In this document: positions 16,298 to 24,224 of the stretch, piece by piece
Layout of the letters: each line of letters begins with the position of its first letter
Position numbering within the stretch: position 1 is the first letter of the stretch
Origin: Roseinatronobacter ekhonensis
GTDB taxonomy: Bacteria; Pseudomonadota; Alphaproteobacteria; Rhodobacterales; Rhodobacteraceae
Assembly: GCF_900499075.1 (NCBI RefSeq)
Contig: NZ_UIHC01000001.1
Span: 1 to 64,000, forward strand
Direction: 5' to 3'
DNA: 64,000 bases
Translations under genes and position numbers: made by a program
Notes under the pieces: model-generated
Told to the model about the DNA's origin: nothing
Database searches by the model: none
The model's input: the letters and a program-made list of their open reading frames with translations, nothing else

Positions 16298-16311
16298 TTG
16301 ATCTGGATCAG
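16298..16311. promoter_or_regulatory. FNR/FnrL-type box upstream of soxT
   Basis: TTGATCTGGATCAG matches TTGAT-N4-ATCAA at nine of ten defined bases and resembles FnrL sites of Rhodobacter. It overlaps the soxR stop codon and is centred about 53 bp before the soxT start, suggesting oxygen-responsive expression of soxT apart from soxR. Confidence 0.65.
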
Positions 16312-16724
16312 GGTTTGGTATGACGGAACATACGCTGCATCATCATCACCGCATCTCGGACACGATCATCCGCCAGCGAATAGATGATCTGGTTGCCTTC
16401 GCGGCGCGTCGTCACAAGTTTTTCGTGACGCAGCCGGGCCAGTTGCTGGCTGACGGCGGCTTGGCGCGACAAGATCAGCTTTTCCAACTCGGTGACGGAA
16501 CAATCACGCTCGCATAGATGATAGAGCATCAACAGCCGCCCCTCGTGCCCCATCGCTTTCAAGAAATCGGCTGCCGCGCGGGCCTCTGCCTGCAAATCGT
16601 CATGCGCGACCGCAGAAGTCGGCGGAAGCGACACTTCCGTCGAGGAACGATCCGACTCTCTCGGGTCGCCATGTTCAAGTGATTGCCCGTCTGGCAAGGG
16701 TCTCGTTCCGCCCGCTACTGTCAT
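16308..16724 (-). CDS. soxR: SoxR-type ArsR-family repressor of sox genes
   Basis: A 138-residue ArsR-family winged-helix protein; the recognition region SRQAAVSQQLARLRHEKLVTTRREG is typical of the SoxR/SqrR/BigR group that senses persulfide. It should repress soxS, soxV and soxX promoters until reduced sulfur appears. Only two cysteines are present, Cys71 and Cys75 (LCERDCSV); the C-terminal Cys used with the first to form the polysulfide bridge in known members is missing. An N-terminal extension of about 40 residues looks disordered and may not be translated. Gene order soxS-soxR-soxT on one strand matches Paracoccus. Confidence 0.85.
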   Translation of the reverse strand: MTVAGGTRPLPDGQSLEHGDPRESDRSSTEVSLPPTSAVAHDDLQAEARAAADFLKAMGHEGRLLMLYHLCERDCSVTELEKLILSRQAAVSQQLARLRHEKLVTTRREGNQIIYSLADDRVRDAVMMMQRMFRHTKP

Positions 16725-16786
16725 TCTGCGCCACCTCGGCGCGTTGTTGTTGACAGATTGTAACAGATGTCTGGGCGCGTGACGAG

Positions 16787-16813
16787 TTCACCCCCGCGGA
16801 TTCTGGCCGGATG
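16787..16813 (-). repeat. Dispersed intergenic repeat, degenerate copy 2
   Basis: On the minus strand CATCCGGCCAGAATCCGCGG then GGGTGAA aligns with copy 1 (3211-3240) with two substitutions and a 4-bp deletion. It lies between soxS and soxR. Confidence 0.4.
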
Positions 16814-16826
16814 TGGGACAAACCCC

Positions 16827-17237
16827 TCAGTTCAGGGCAGGCGGGCCGAGTGTTTGGCGCGCGTCAGCGATCATCTGGGCGATATATGGCCAGAAAAAAT
16901 CTTCGCCCGGAAACCCCGTCATGCGCGACATCTCTGTCCCGTCCGGCCCGATCAGGATGAATGTGGGCGTGACATAGGGACGAGAATTCAACGTGACACC
17001 CTCTGGCAAGTCTTTGCGCAGGTCAGCATGAACCAGCGGGGCCAACACCCCTTCTTCTGATATTTCGTAGATCGGAGCAATATCGCGGTTGAACGCCACG
17101 CAATAGGCGCAACCGGGCTGTTCGATCATCAGCAGCCGCAGCCCCGTGTCCGACTCTGCCAGAGACGCGGACACGGAAGCGAGCGCAAAAAAAGCCGCGC
17201 CGAGCAAAACTGCGAGTTGACGAAAACTATTTAACAT
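16827..17237 (-). CDS. soxS: SoxS periplasmic thioredoxin
   Basis: A 136-residue thioredoxin-fold protein with a signal peptide (about 1-27, ending SASLA) and active site PGCAYC (Cys43, Cys46). In Paracoccus SoxS is a periplasmic thiol-disulfide reductase needed to reactivate the sulfur-oxidising proteins, notably SoxY. The start MLNSFRQLAV is preferred; an upstream in-frame start at 17279 would include the palindromic operator. With this start, the start codon itself forms the edge of the 28-bp palindrome at 17235-17262. It precedes soxR on the same strand and is divergent from soxV. Confidence 0.88.
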   Translation of the reverse strand: MLNSFRQLAVLLGAAFFALASVSASLAESDTGLRLLMIEQPGCAYCVAFNRDIAPIYEISEEGVLAPLVHADLRKDLPEGVTLNSRPYVTPTFILIGPDGTEMSRMTGFPGEDFFWPYIAQMIADARQTLGPPALN

Positions 17238-17262
17238 AAGAACAATGTAATATGTTGTTATG
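17235..17262. promoter_or_regulatory. Palindromic operator between soxS and soxV
   Basis: CATAAgAACA-N8-TGTTgTTATG is an inverted repeat with nine of ten matching positions in each arm. It covers the soxS start codon and lies 47 bp before soxV. In Paracoccus SoxR binds the soxS-soxV intergenic region, so this is the likely SoxR operator. Confidence 0.65.
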
Positions 17263-17308
17263 GCCCGTGCAACCTGCATGAGTGGCCAAAACCGGGGAGC
17301 GCGCTCAC

Positions 17309-18046
17309 ATGTTCGATATCAGTTACGCCGGGGCTGCGCTTGCCGGGCTGTTGTCGTTTTTCACGCCCTGCATTCTGCCCATCGTTCCGTTCTACCTGTG
17401 CTACATGGCTGGTTTGTCGATGGGGGAGCTGCGCGACGAAGGCGGCCTTGCGCCGGGTGCTCAAAAACGGCTGGTGCTGTCGTCTGTCGCGTTTGCGCTG
17501 GGCGTGACCAGTATTTTCGTGCTGCTGGGCATGGGGGCGACTGCCTTGGGGCAGGCGTTCATCGCCTATCGCGACATTCTGAAATGGGTGGCCGCGGCTG
17601 TTTTGCTGGGGTTTGGCCTGCATTTTCTGGGTGTTATCAAGATCGGGTTTCTGTATCGGCAGGCCCGGATAGAGAATGTCGGCGCGCCGAAATCGGTGGT
17701 CGGGTCTTATGTGATGGGGCTGGCCTTTGGCTTTGGATGGACCCCCTGTGTCGGCCCCGCGCTGGCGGCGATCCTGATGGTTGCATCGGGCATGGGAGAG
17801 GTCTGGCGCGGCGGGCTCTTGCTGGCGGTCTATGGTATTTCCATGACCTTCCCTTTTGTCATCGCCGCGTTGTTTGCGCGTCCGTTCCTGAATTGGGTCG
17901 GCAAGCATCGCTCGAAACTGGCGCATGTGGAAAAGGTGATGGGGGGTATGCTTGTGGTCTTCGCGGTTCTGATCGCGACCGATTCGATCAGCTTGATTGC
18001 AGACTGGATGGTCCGCAACATGCCGTGGACGGCAACTTTGGGTTGA
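17309..18046 (+). CDS. soxV: SoxV, CcdA-type membrane thiol-reductant transporter
   Basis: A 245-residue inner-membrane protein with six predicted helices of the CcdA/DsbD-beta family. The two redox cysteines are in FFTPCILPIVPFYLC (Cys21) and GFGWTPCVGPALAA (Cys147). SoxV passes electrons from cytoplasmic thioredoxin to periplasmic SoxW and SoxS. The start MFDISYAGAALAG follows GGGGAG; an upstream ATG at 17282 is less likely. It is 16 bp before soxW and divergent from soxS, with the presumed SoxR operator between them. Confidence 0.93.
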   Translation: MFDISYAGAALAGLLSFFTPCILPIVPFYLCYMAGLSMGELRDEGGLAPGAQKRLVLSSVAFALGVTSIFVLLGMGATALGQAFIAYRDILKWVAAAVLLGFGLHFLGVIKIGFLYRQARIENVGAPKSVVGSYVMGLAFGFGWTPCVGPALAAILMVASGMGEVWRGGLLLAVYGISMTFPFVIAALFARPFLNWVGKHRSKLAHVEKVMGGMLVVFAVLIATDSISLIADWMVRNMPWTATLG

Positions 18047-18062
18047 AAACTGGGAGGAAACG

Positions 18063-18632
18063 ATGCTGAAATTTGTTTACGCCATGTTGGCTGGCCTGAT
18101 GCTGACCGGTCCCGCCGCCGCTGTGCCGCTGGGCGAGGATGGTCTGCACAAGCCCGACTGGTTCGTCGAGACATTCCGCGACCTGCGCGACGATCTGGCC
18201 GATGCCAACGCCGAAGGAAAGCGCCTGCTTTTGATGTTCGAACAGCGCGGCTGCATCTACTGCACCAAGATGCATGAAGAGGTGTATGTCGATCCGGCGA
18301 TCGAGCAGCTTTTGTCGGAAGAGTTTTACGTTATTCAGATGAACCTGTTCGGCAATCTGGAAGTGACGGATTTCGACGGCACTGTTCTGGAAGAACGCGA
18401 CATGGCGCGGCACTGGGGCGTGGTGTTCACGCCGACCTTGATCTTCGCGCCCGAAACCGCCCCCGAATCGGGTGGATTGCGAGATTCGGCGTCGGTTGTC
18501 ATGCCCGGCGCGTTCGAGCGCGGCAGCACTCGTCTGATGCTGGAATGGGTGCTTGAGAAGGGCTATGAGGGCGAAGAGCACTTTCAGAAATACGTCGCGC
18601 GGCGTCTGGAAGAAATGCGCGCAGCGCAATAA
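18063..18632 (+). CDS. soxW: SoxW periplasmic thioredoxin
   Basis: A 189-residue thioredoxin-like protein with a signal peptide (about 1-20, ending PAAA) and active site GCIYC (Cys64, Cys67). In Paracoccus SoxW is reduced by SoxV and is not essential for thiosulfate oxidation, its role overlapping SoxS. A perfect ribosome site (GGGAGGAAACG) precedes the ATG. A strong intrinsic terminator follows the stop, so soxVW can form their own transcript. Confidence 0.9.
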   Translation: MLKFVYAMLAGLMLTGPAAAVPLGEDGLHKPDWFVETFRDLRDDLADANAEGKRLLLMFEQRGCIYCTKMHEEVYVDPAIEQLLSEEFYVIQMNLFGNLEVTDFDGTVLEERDMARHWGVVFTPTLIFAPETAPESGGLRDSASVVMPGAFERGSTRLMLEWVLEKGYEGEEHFQKYVARRLEEMRAAQ

Positions 18633-18657
18633 GTAGCTGATATTGTTGAAGTTATGG

Positions 18658-18690
18658 ACCCACCTGTGATTCTCTCAGGTGGGTTTCTTC
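18658..18690 (+). terminator. Intrinsic terminator after soxW
   Basis: ACCCACCTG-TGATTCTCT-CAGGTGGGT followed by TTCTTC: a perfect 9-bp stem and short U-rich tail 26 bp past the soxW stop. It separates soxVW from soxX. Confidence 0.75.
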
Positions 18691-18706
18691 ATTCTCGTAA
18701 AAGAAT
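18691..18706. promoter_or_regulatory. ATTC-N8-GAAT site upstream of soxX
   Basis: ATTC-TCGTAAAA-GAAT is an inverted repeat of the form I recall for SqrR/BigR-type persulfide-responsive repressors. It lies between the soxW terminator and soxX, the second region bound by SoxR in Paracoccus. The soxX start is 112 bp downstream. Confidence 0.5.
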
Positions 18707-18817
18707 ATGCAAAAAATCGAATTTTCATTTGCGGCAACGGCATCCCATGGTCTACAGTAACTGAACGGTGAGCTTGGGAGAGCGCCAAAACCACACAGCG
18801 TGTCTGGGAGGACATCC

Positions 18818-19312
18818 ATGAATCCACGTTTCATCAGCGCAACACTGGCGACGGCTCTCGTCGTCGCGGGCGCATCCGCATCGGCCGAAGTAAAACCTGC
18901 CGATCTCGTCTGGGAAGACGAAATCGCGATCCCGGCATCCTTGTCCGGCACAGCCGGAGACCCCGCCAAAGGGGCCGAGGTGCTTGTAAAAAGATCGCTT
19001 GGCAATTGTGTCGCGTGCCATGAAAACTCAGCCATGCCTGACGTCGCGTTTCAAGGCAATGTCGGCCCCAGCTTTGACGGTGTGGGCGCACGCTGGAGTG
19101 AAGCTGAACTACGCGGCATCGTCGCGAATGCAAAGCAAGTGTTCCCCGGAAGCATTATGCCGGTTTTCTACAATGACAACCCGGATGACTATATCCGCCC
19201 CGGCGACGCATACACAGCGAAGGCCTATAACCCCGAGACCTTCACGACGTTGCTGACAGCACAACAGATTGAGGACGTGGTCGCCTATCTGACCACGCTG
19301 ACCGAATACTGA
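18818..19312 (+). CDS. soxX: SoxX, c-type cytochrome subunit of SoxAX
   Basis: A 164-residue periplasmic monohaem cytochrome with a signal peptide (about 1-23, ending ASA). The haem site is CVACH (Cys64-His68) and the distal Met is in GSIMPVF. SoxX pairs with SoxA to join thiosulfate oxidatively to the SoxY cysteine and passes the electrons on. A GGGAGGA ribosome site precedes MNPRF. First gene of the soxXYZA segment, after a terminator and a probable SoxR site. Confidence 0.96.
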   Translation: MNPRFISATLATALVVAGASASAEVKPADLVWEDEIAIPASLSGTAGDPAKGAEVLVKRSLGNCVACHENSAMPDVAFQGNVGPSFDGVGARWSEAELRGIVANAKQVFPGSIMPVFYNDNPDDYIRPGDAYTAKAYNPETFTTLLTAQQIEDVVAYLTTLTEY

Positions 19313-19360
19313 CGCGGCCCTTGGCCGTTTCGATCCAGCCTACTGCGAAAGGATAACTCC

Positions 19361-19774
19361 ATGATTACAAGACGCGAAACAATGGCCATGGGCCTTGGCG
19401 CCGCAACCATCACCCTGATCCCGATCAGCGTGAACGCAGCGGCTGATGATGCAATCGCGGCCTATACCGGCGGTGCTTCGGTATCCGAAGGCGGCGTGAT
19501 GATTACCGCGCCAGAGATTGCTGAGAACGGCAACACCGTGCCGATTTCGGTCGAAGCGCCGGGCGCTGCCGAGATTGCGCTTTATGCCGATGGCAACCCG
19601 ACACCGGGTGTTGCGGTGTTCAAATTCGGCCCTGCCGCCGGGTCGCACCGTGCGTCTACCCGCATTCGCCTCGGTGGCACACAGGACGTTGTTGCCGTGG
19701 CCAAAATGCCCGATGGCAGCTTCCAGCAAGCCGCGGTCGAAGTGAAGGTCACAATCGGCGGGTGCGGCGGCTGA
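19361..19774 (+). CDS. soxY: SoxY, sulfur-carrier subunit
   Basis: A 137-residue protein ending in GGCGG, whose Cys135 on a flexible tail carries the sulfur intermediates through the Sox cycle. An N-terminal signal with twin Arg (MITRRETMAMGLGAATI) suggests Tat export together with SoxZ. The rest is the expected immunoglobulin-like beta domain (YADGNPTPGVAVFKFGP). 48 bp after soxX and 43 bp before soxZ. Confidence 0.96.
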   Translation: MITRRETMAMGLGAATITLIPISVNAAADDAIAAYTGGASVSEGGVMITAPEIAENGNTVPISVEAPGAAEIALYADGNPTPGVAVFKFGPAAGSHRASTRIRLGGTQDVVAVAKMPDGSFQQAAVEVKVTIGGCGG

Positions 19775-19817
19775 ACCAGCGCCAAGCCACTGCCAACGAT
19801 ATACTAGGAGAGACATT

Positions 19818-20144
19818 ATGTCTGACGTTAAACCCCGCATCCGCCTGCCGCGTACCGCAAAGGCTGGCCAAGCCGCCGAAATAAAAACGTTGGTGAGCCA
19901 TGTCATGGAAACCGGTCTGCGCAAAGACTCGGATGGCAACACGATCCCACGCATGATTATCAACCGTTTCACCTGCGAGTATGGTGGTGAAATGGTGCTT
20001 GATATGGCGCTTGAAGGCGCTGTTTCCGCGAACCCGTATGTCGAGTTCGACATTATGATTGGTGAAGCCACCGAAGTCGTCTTCACCTGGTATGAGGATG
20101 GCGGCGCGGTCTACACCGAAACGAAAGAACTTTCGTTCGGTTAA
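19818..20144 (+). CDS. soxZ: SoxZ, sulfur-carrier partner
   Basis: A 108-residue beta-sandwich protein without a signal peptide, typical of SoxZ, which is exported as a complex with SoxY. Family signatures are VSHVMETGLRKDSDGN and PYVEFDIMIGE. It stabilises and presents the SoxY arm to SoxAX, SoxB and SoxCD. GGAGAG ribosome site; 36 bp before soxA. Confidence 0.96.
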   Translation: MSDVKPRIRLPRTAKAGQAAEIKTLVSHVMETGLRKDSDGNTIPRMIINRFTCEYGGEMVLDMALEGAVSANPYVEFDIMIGEATEVVFTWYEDGGAVYTETKELSFG

Positions 20145-20180
20145 TTCAATTTGGTTTTGCGCCAGTCTGGGAGGAGACGT

Positions 20181-21047
20181 ATGAAAACCTTTACCCTAAA
20201 CAAGCTGATGGCCTCTGCGGCAGTCTGCATGGTTGCACTAAGTGGTGCCGCCAGTGCAGACCCGCATCCGGATGCTGAGCTTATCATCGAGGGTGAGCTG
20301 AACGTGAAAGTGCGGGCAGAGCCTGCCGCTCATCTGGATGGTGCTGTGCCCGAAATATATTCGGGTTGGCTGTTCCGGACAGATGAAACGCGCTCCTTGC
20401 AAATGGACGACTTCGAAAACCCGGCTATGCTGGGTGTAGAAGCGGGTCAAGACGCTTGGAACACGGTTGAGGGCGCCGCCGGAAAATCCTGCGCGGATTG
20501 TCATGGTGACGCAGCCGAGTCCATGAAAGGCGTACGCGCCGTCATGCCCAAGGTGAACGACAATGGTGATTTGTGGTCGACTGAAGACTACGTCAACAAT
20601 TGCCGGACCGAGCGCATGGAAGCCGACGCGCTGAAGTGGAACAGTGGCGACCTGAACAACATGGTTGCGTATATCTCTGTGCAATCGCGCGGTATGCCAG
20701 TGGCGGTCCAGATCGACGGCGAAGCCGAACCGTTCTGGGAGCGCGGGAAGGACATGTACTACACCCGTTTTGGCCAGTTGGAATTGTCGTGCGCAAGCTG
20801 TCACGAGGAAAACTACGGCATGAACATCCGTGCCGACCACCTGAGCCAAGGGCAGATCAACGGGTTTCCGACCTACCGCCTGAAGCAGGGCAAATTGATC
20901 TCGACCCATAACCGGTTCCGCGGGTGTATCCGCGATACGCGGGCCGAATCCTTCGCTATGGGCTCGCAAGAGTTCCGCGAGCTAGAGCTCTATGTAGCCT
21001 CGCGCGGCCTTGGTCTGGATACCGAAGGGGTTGCTGTCCGCAACTGA
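20181..21047 (+). CDS. soxA: SoxA, dihaem cytochrome subunit of SoxAX
   Basis: A 288-residue periplasmic cytochrome with a signal peptide (about 1-26). Haem sites are CADCH (104-108) and CASCH (204-208), and the active-site Cys249 that ligates the catalytic haem, modified to a persulfide in known SoxA, is in FRGCIRDTRAE. SoxAX conjugates thiosulfate to SoxYZ. It is a dihaem SoxA, as in Paracoccus and Rhodovulum. The gene is followed by a very strong terminator, making it the last of the soxXYZA segment. Confidence 0.96.
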   Translation: MKTFTLNKLMASAAVCMVALSGAASADPHPDAELIIEGELNVKVRAEPAAHLDGAVPEIYSGWLFRTDETRSLQMDDFENPAMLGVEAGQDAWNTVEGAAGKSCADCHGDAAESMKGVRAVMPKVNDNGDLWSTEDYVNNCRTERMEADALKWNSGDLNNMVAYISVQSRGMPVAVQIDGEAEPFWERGKDMYYTRFGQLELSCASCHEENYGMNIRADHLSQGQINGFPTYRLKQGKLISTHNRFRGCIRDTRAESFAMGSQEFRELELYVASRGLGLDTEGVAVRN

Positions 21048-21058
21048 TATGATCAGGC

Positions 21059-21106
21059 GGGGCGCATTTGAACTGCGCCCCGACCGTTCTGCGGTCGGTT
21101 TTTTTT
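21059..21106 (+). terminator. Strong intrinsic terminator between soxA and soxB
   Basis: GGGGCGCA-TTTGAAC-TGCGCCCC is followed by CCGACCG-TTCTG-CGGTCGG and eight T (21099-21106). The second hairpin with its U-run is a textbook terminator; the two stems share two bases, so they partly compete, as in an attenuator. Confidence 0.85.
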
Positions 21107-21186
21107 AATCGACAATATTCACACTTACGAAGATTGGCATGTTGCGTGCCTCCCGACGCGGCAACCGCCACAAGGAGAACCCTCTC

Positions 21187-22881
21187 ATGATTTCCAGGCG
21201 CGAATTCCTGCAAGCCTCTGTCGCGGCTTCTGCGCTCTACGGCATTTCCGGTTACGGCAACTGGGGCAAACTGGCCGCGCAGCAGACGCTGACGCAGGAT
21301 GATCTGCTGAAATTCGACACGTTCGGAAATCTGTCGATCATCCACATCACGGATATTCATGCTCATCTGAAACCGATCTGGTTCCGCGAGCCGGAATGGA
21401 ATGTCGGCGTGGGCGATGTGAAGGGCAAGCCGCCGCATGTCGTCGGCAAGGACTTCATCGAGATGTTCAATCTAAAGCCCGGCTCGCCCGAGGCTTATGC
21501 GCTGACCTATGAAGATTTTGTCGCGCTGGGCAAAACCTACGGGCGTATGGGTGGCATGGACCGCGTTGCGACCGTTGTGAACGCTATCAAGGCTGACCGC
21601 CCCGACGCGATCCTGCTGGATGGCGGCGATACATGGCACGGGTCGATGACCAGCTACATGACCAAAGGTCAGGACGTCGTCAACGTCATGAACAAGCTGG
21701 GCGTCGACGCGATGACCAGCCATTGGGAATGGACCTTCGGCACCGACCGCGTGATGGAAATCGTTGACGGTCTGCCTTTCCCCTTCCTTGGCCAGAATAT
21801 TTTCGATGCCGAGTGGGATGAACCCGCCGAATTCCCCGACTACACTTGGTTCGAGCGTGGCGGCGCGAAGGTTGCGGTGATTGGCCAAGCCTTCCCCTAT
21901 ATGCCCATCGCCAACCCCGGCTGGATGTTCCCGGAATTCAGTTTTGGCATTCGTGATGCGCGGATGCAGGAAATGGTTGACGAGGTGCGCGCGCAGGGGG
22001 CTGATCTGGTCGTTGTGCTGTCTCATAACGGCTTCGATGTGGACCGCCAGATGGCCAGCCGTGTGACCGGGATTGACGTTATCCTGACCGGCCACACGCA
22101 TGACGCGCTGCCCGAACCCGTGATCGTCGGTGAAACCCTGCTGATCGCCAGCGGCAGCCACGGCAAATTCGTGACCCGTCTGGATCTGGACGTGCGCGAT
22201 GGCCGGATGATGGGCTTCCGCAGCAAGCTGATCCCGATCTTCTCTGATGTCATCACGCCCGACGCGGAGATGGCCACCCTGATTGACAATGAGCGCGCGC
22301 CGTTCAAGGACCAGTTGGAAGAAGTGATCGGCCACACTGATAGCCTTCTGTATCGTCGCGGCAATTTCAACGGCACATGGGACGACCTGATCTGCGATGC
22401 GATCATGTCCGAGCGTGACACTGAAATCGCCATGTCGCCGGGCGTGCGCTGGGGCGCAAGCCTGATGCCGGGTGACCCGATCACCCGCGAGGACATCCAT
22501 TCGGTGACAAGCATGACTTATGGCCAATGCTACCGGACCGAGATGACGGGCGAGTTCCTGAAGGTCGTGCTGGAAGATGTCGGTGATAACCTGTTCAACC
22601 CCGACCCCTATTTCCAGCAGGGCGGCGACATGGTCCGCATGGGGGGTCTTGGATACAAGATCGACATTTCCAAACCGATTGGTGAGCGGATTTCCGGTAT
22701 GACCCTGCTGTCGACTGGCGATCCTATCGATCCGGCGCGCACCTATACGGTGGGCGGCTGGGCCAGTGTGAACGAGGGAACCGAAGGCCCGCAGATCTGG
22801 GACGTGGTCGAGGACCACATCCGCAAGATTGAGCGCGTATCGCTGACGCCGAATACATCGGTGCAAGTGTCGGGCCTGTAA
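21187..22881 (+). CDS. soxB: SoxB, SoxYZ thiosulfohydrolase
   Basis: A 564-residue calcineurin-like enzyme with a Tat signal (SRREFLQASVAASA). Dimanganese-site segments are DIHAH (56-60), GGDTWHG (146-152), SHWEWTFG and TGHTHD. SoxB hydrolyses the terminal sulfonate from SoxY-bound thiosulfate, releasing sulfate. The C-terminal 5'-nucleotidase-like domain follows. The gene is separated from soxA by a strong terminator and 80 bp of AT-richer DNA, so it probably has its own promoter or depends on readthrough. Start after AAGGAGA. Confidence 0.96.
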   Translation: MISRREFLQASVAASALYGISGYGNWGKLAAQQTLTQDDLLKFDTFGNLSIIHITDIHAHLKPIWFREPEWNVGVGDVKGKPPHVVGKDFIEMFNLKPGSPEAYALTYEDFVALGKTYGRMGGMDRVATVVNAIKADRPDAILLDGGDTWHGSMTSYMTKGQDVVNVMNKLGVDAMTSHWEWTFGTDRVMEIVDGLPFPFLGQNIFDAEWDEPAEFPDYTWFERGGAKVAVIGQAFPYMPIANPGWMFPEFSFGIRDARMQEMVDEVRAQGADLVVVLSHNGFDVDRQMASRVTGIDVILTGHTHDALPEPVIVGETLLIASGSHGKFVTRLDLDVRDGRMMGFRSKLIPIFSDVITPDAEMATLIDNERAPFKDQLEEVIGHTDSLLYRRGNFNGTWDDLICDAIMSERDTEIAMSPGVRWGASLMPGDPITREDIHSVTSMTYGQCYRTEMTGEFLKVVLEDVGDNLFNPDPYFQQGGDMVRMGGLGYKIDISKPIGERISGMTLLSTGDPIDPARTYTVGGWASVNEGTEGPQIWDVVEDHIRKIERVSLTPNTSVQVSGL

Positions 22882-22934
22882 TATTCAACCGGGGTGGGCC
22901 TGGGCCTGCCTAGACCAGCAAAAGGAACTTCGTC

Positions 22935-24224
22935 ATGACAGATCAGTCCAATGACGCGCCGCACAAGGTCGGCGGTGCCAGCCGCCGCGATTTCCTGCGC
23001 ACGGCAGGGCTTGCCGCCGGCGGCGCGGCTCTTGGGGCGACAGGCGCACGGGCCAACACGCCTGACCCTTTGATTACGGAAGTGCAGCCCTACGCCTCTT
23101 TCACCGGGGAAGCCGTGGATGCCACGCCCTACGGGATGCCCATCCATTTCGAAGAACATGTTGTGCGCCGCAACGTGGAATGGCTGACCGCGGACCCGAT
23201 CAGTTCCATCAACTTCACGCCGATCCACGCGCTGGAAGGCACGATCACCCCGCAGGGTTGCGCGTTCGAGCGTCACCATTCCGGTGCGATCGAGATGAGC
23301 AAGCAGGAATACCGCTTGATGATCAACGGCCTTGTTGATCGTCCGTTGGTCTTTACCTTTGCCGACCTCATGCGCCTGCCGCGCGAAAGCCGCGTTGCGT
23401 TTTGTGAATGTGCCGCCAATAGCGGCATGGAATGGGGCGGCGCACAGCTTAACGGTGCGCAATTCACCCATGGCATGATACACAACATGGAATATATCGG
23501 CGTGCCGCTGCGGGTTCTGCTGGAAGAGGCGGGCGTCCAGCCAGAGGGCAAGTGGATATTCGTTGAAGGCCATGACGCCAGTTCGAACGGTCGGTCCATC
23601 CCGCTGGAAAAGGCGATGGATGACTGCCTTGTCGCCTTTTACGCCAATGGCGAGGCGCTGCGTATGGAGCATGGCTACCCCGTCCGCCTGATCGTGCCCG
23701 GCTGGGAAGGCAACATGTGGGTCAAATGGCTGCGCCGCATTGGTGTCTATGACCAGGCCGTCGAAGCCCGTGAGGAAACCAGCAAATATACCGATCTGCT
23801 GGCCGATGGCACAGCCCGCAAATGGACGTGGGAGATGGACGCGAAATCCGTCGTCACCTCTCCCTCGCCGCAGGCCCCTGCCAGCCATGGCCCCGGCCCG
23901 ATGGTCATCACCGGGCTGGCATGGTCCGGGCGTGGCAAGATCACCCGCGTTGATGTGTCCATGGATGGGGGCGTCAACTGGGTCGAGGCCCGTATCGCGG
24001 GCGACGCCCAGTCGATGGCGCTGACGCGTTTTTATGTCGACCATGTCTGGGACGGAAAGCCGATGCTGCTGCAATCGCGTGCGGTGGATGAAACCGGCTA
24101 TGTCCAGCCCACCAAGGACCAGTTGCGCGCGGTGCGCGGCCTGCAATCCGTCTACCACAACAACGGCATCCAGACTTGGCATGTCAACGAGAATGGGGAA
24201 GCTGAAAATGTCGAAGTGTCGTAA
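22935..24224 (+). CDS. soxC: SoxC, molybdopterin subunit of sulfane dehydrogenase
   Basis: A 429-residue sulfite-oxidase-family protein with a Tat signal (SRRDFLRTAGLAAGG). The molybdenum ligand is the Cys in CECAANSGMEW (about 157-167), and the C-terminal Mo-Co dimerisation domain includes ITGLAWSGRGKITRVDVSMD. With SoxD it oxidises the SoxY-bound sulfane sulfur by six electrons, which lets Sox organisms make sulfate without sulfur globules. Its end overlaps soxD by 17 bp. Confidence 0.96.
   Translation: MTDQSNDAPHKVGGASRRDFLRTAGLAAGGAALGATGARANTPDPLITEVQPYASFTGEAVDATPYGMPIHFEEHVVRRNVEWLTADPISSINFTPIHALEGTITPQGCAFERHHSGAIEMSKQEYRLMINGLVDRPLVFTFADLMRLPRESRVAFCECAANSGMEWGGAQLNGAQFTHGMIHNMEYIGVPLRVLLEEAGVQPEGKWIFVEGHDASSNGRSIPLEKAMDDCLVAFYANGEALRMEHGYPVRLIVPGWEGNMWVKWLRRIGVYDQAVEAREETSKYTDLLADGTARKWTWEMDAKSVVTSPSPQAPASHGPGPMVITGLAWSGRGKITRVDVSMDGGVNWVEARIAGDAQSMALTRFYVDHVWDGKPMLLQSRAVDETGYVQPTKDQLRAVRGLQSVYHNNGIQTWHVNENGEAENVEVS

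Noticed and set aside
16735..16770. TGTT...AACA inverted repeat in the soxS-soxR gap as a second SoxR operator
   Set aside because: Half-sites are inverted relative to those at 17235-17262 and symmetry is poor; TACAAT within it may simply be a soxR -10.
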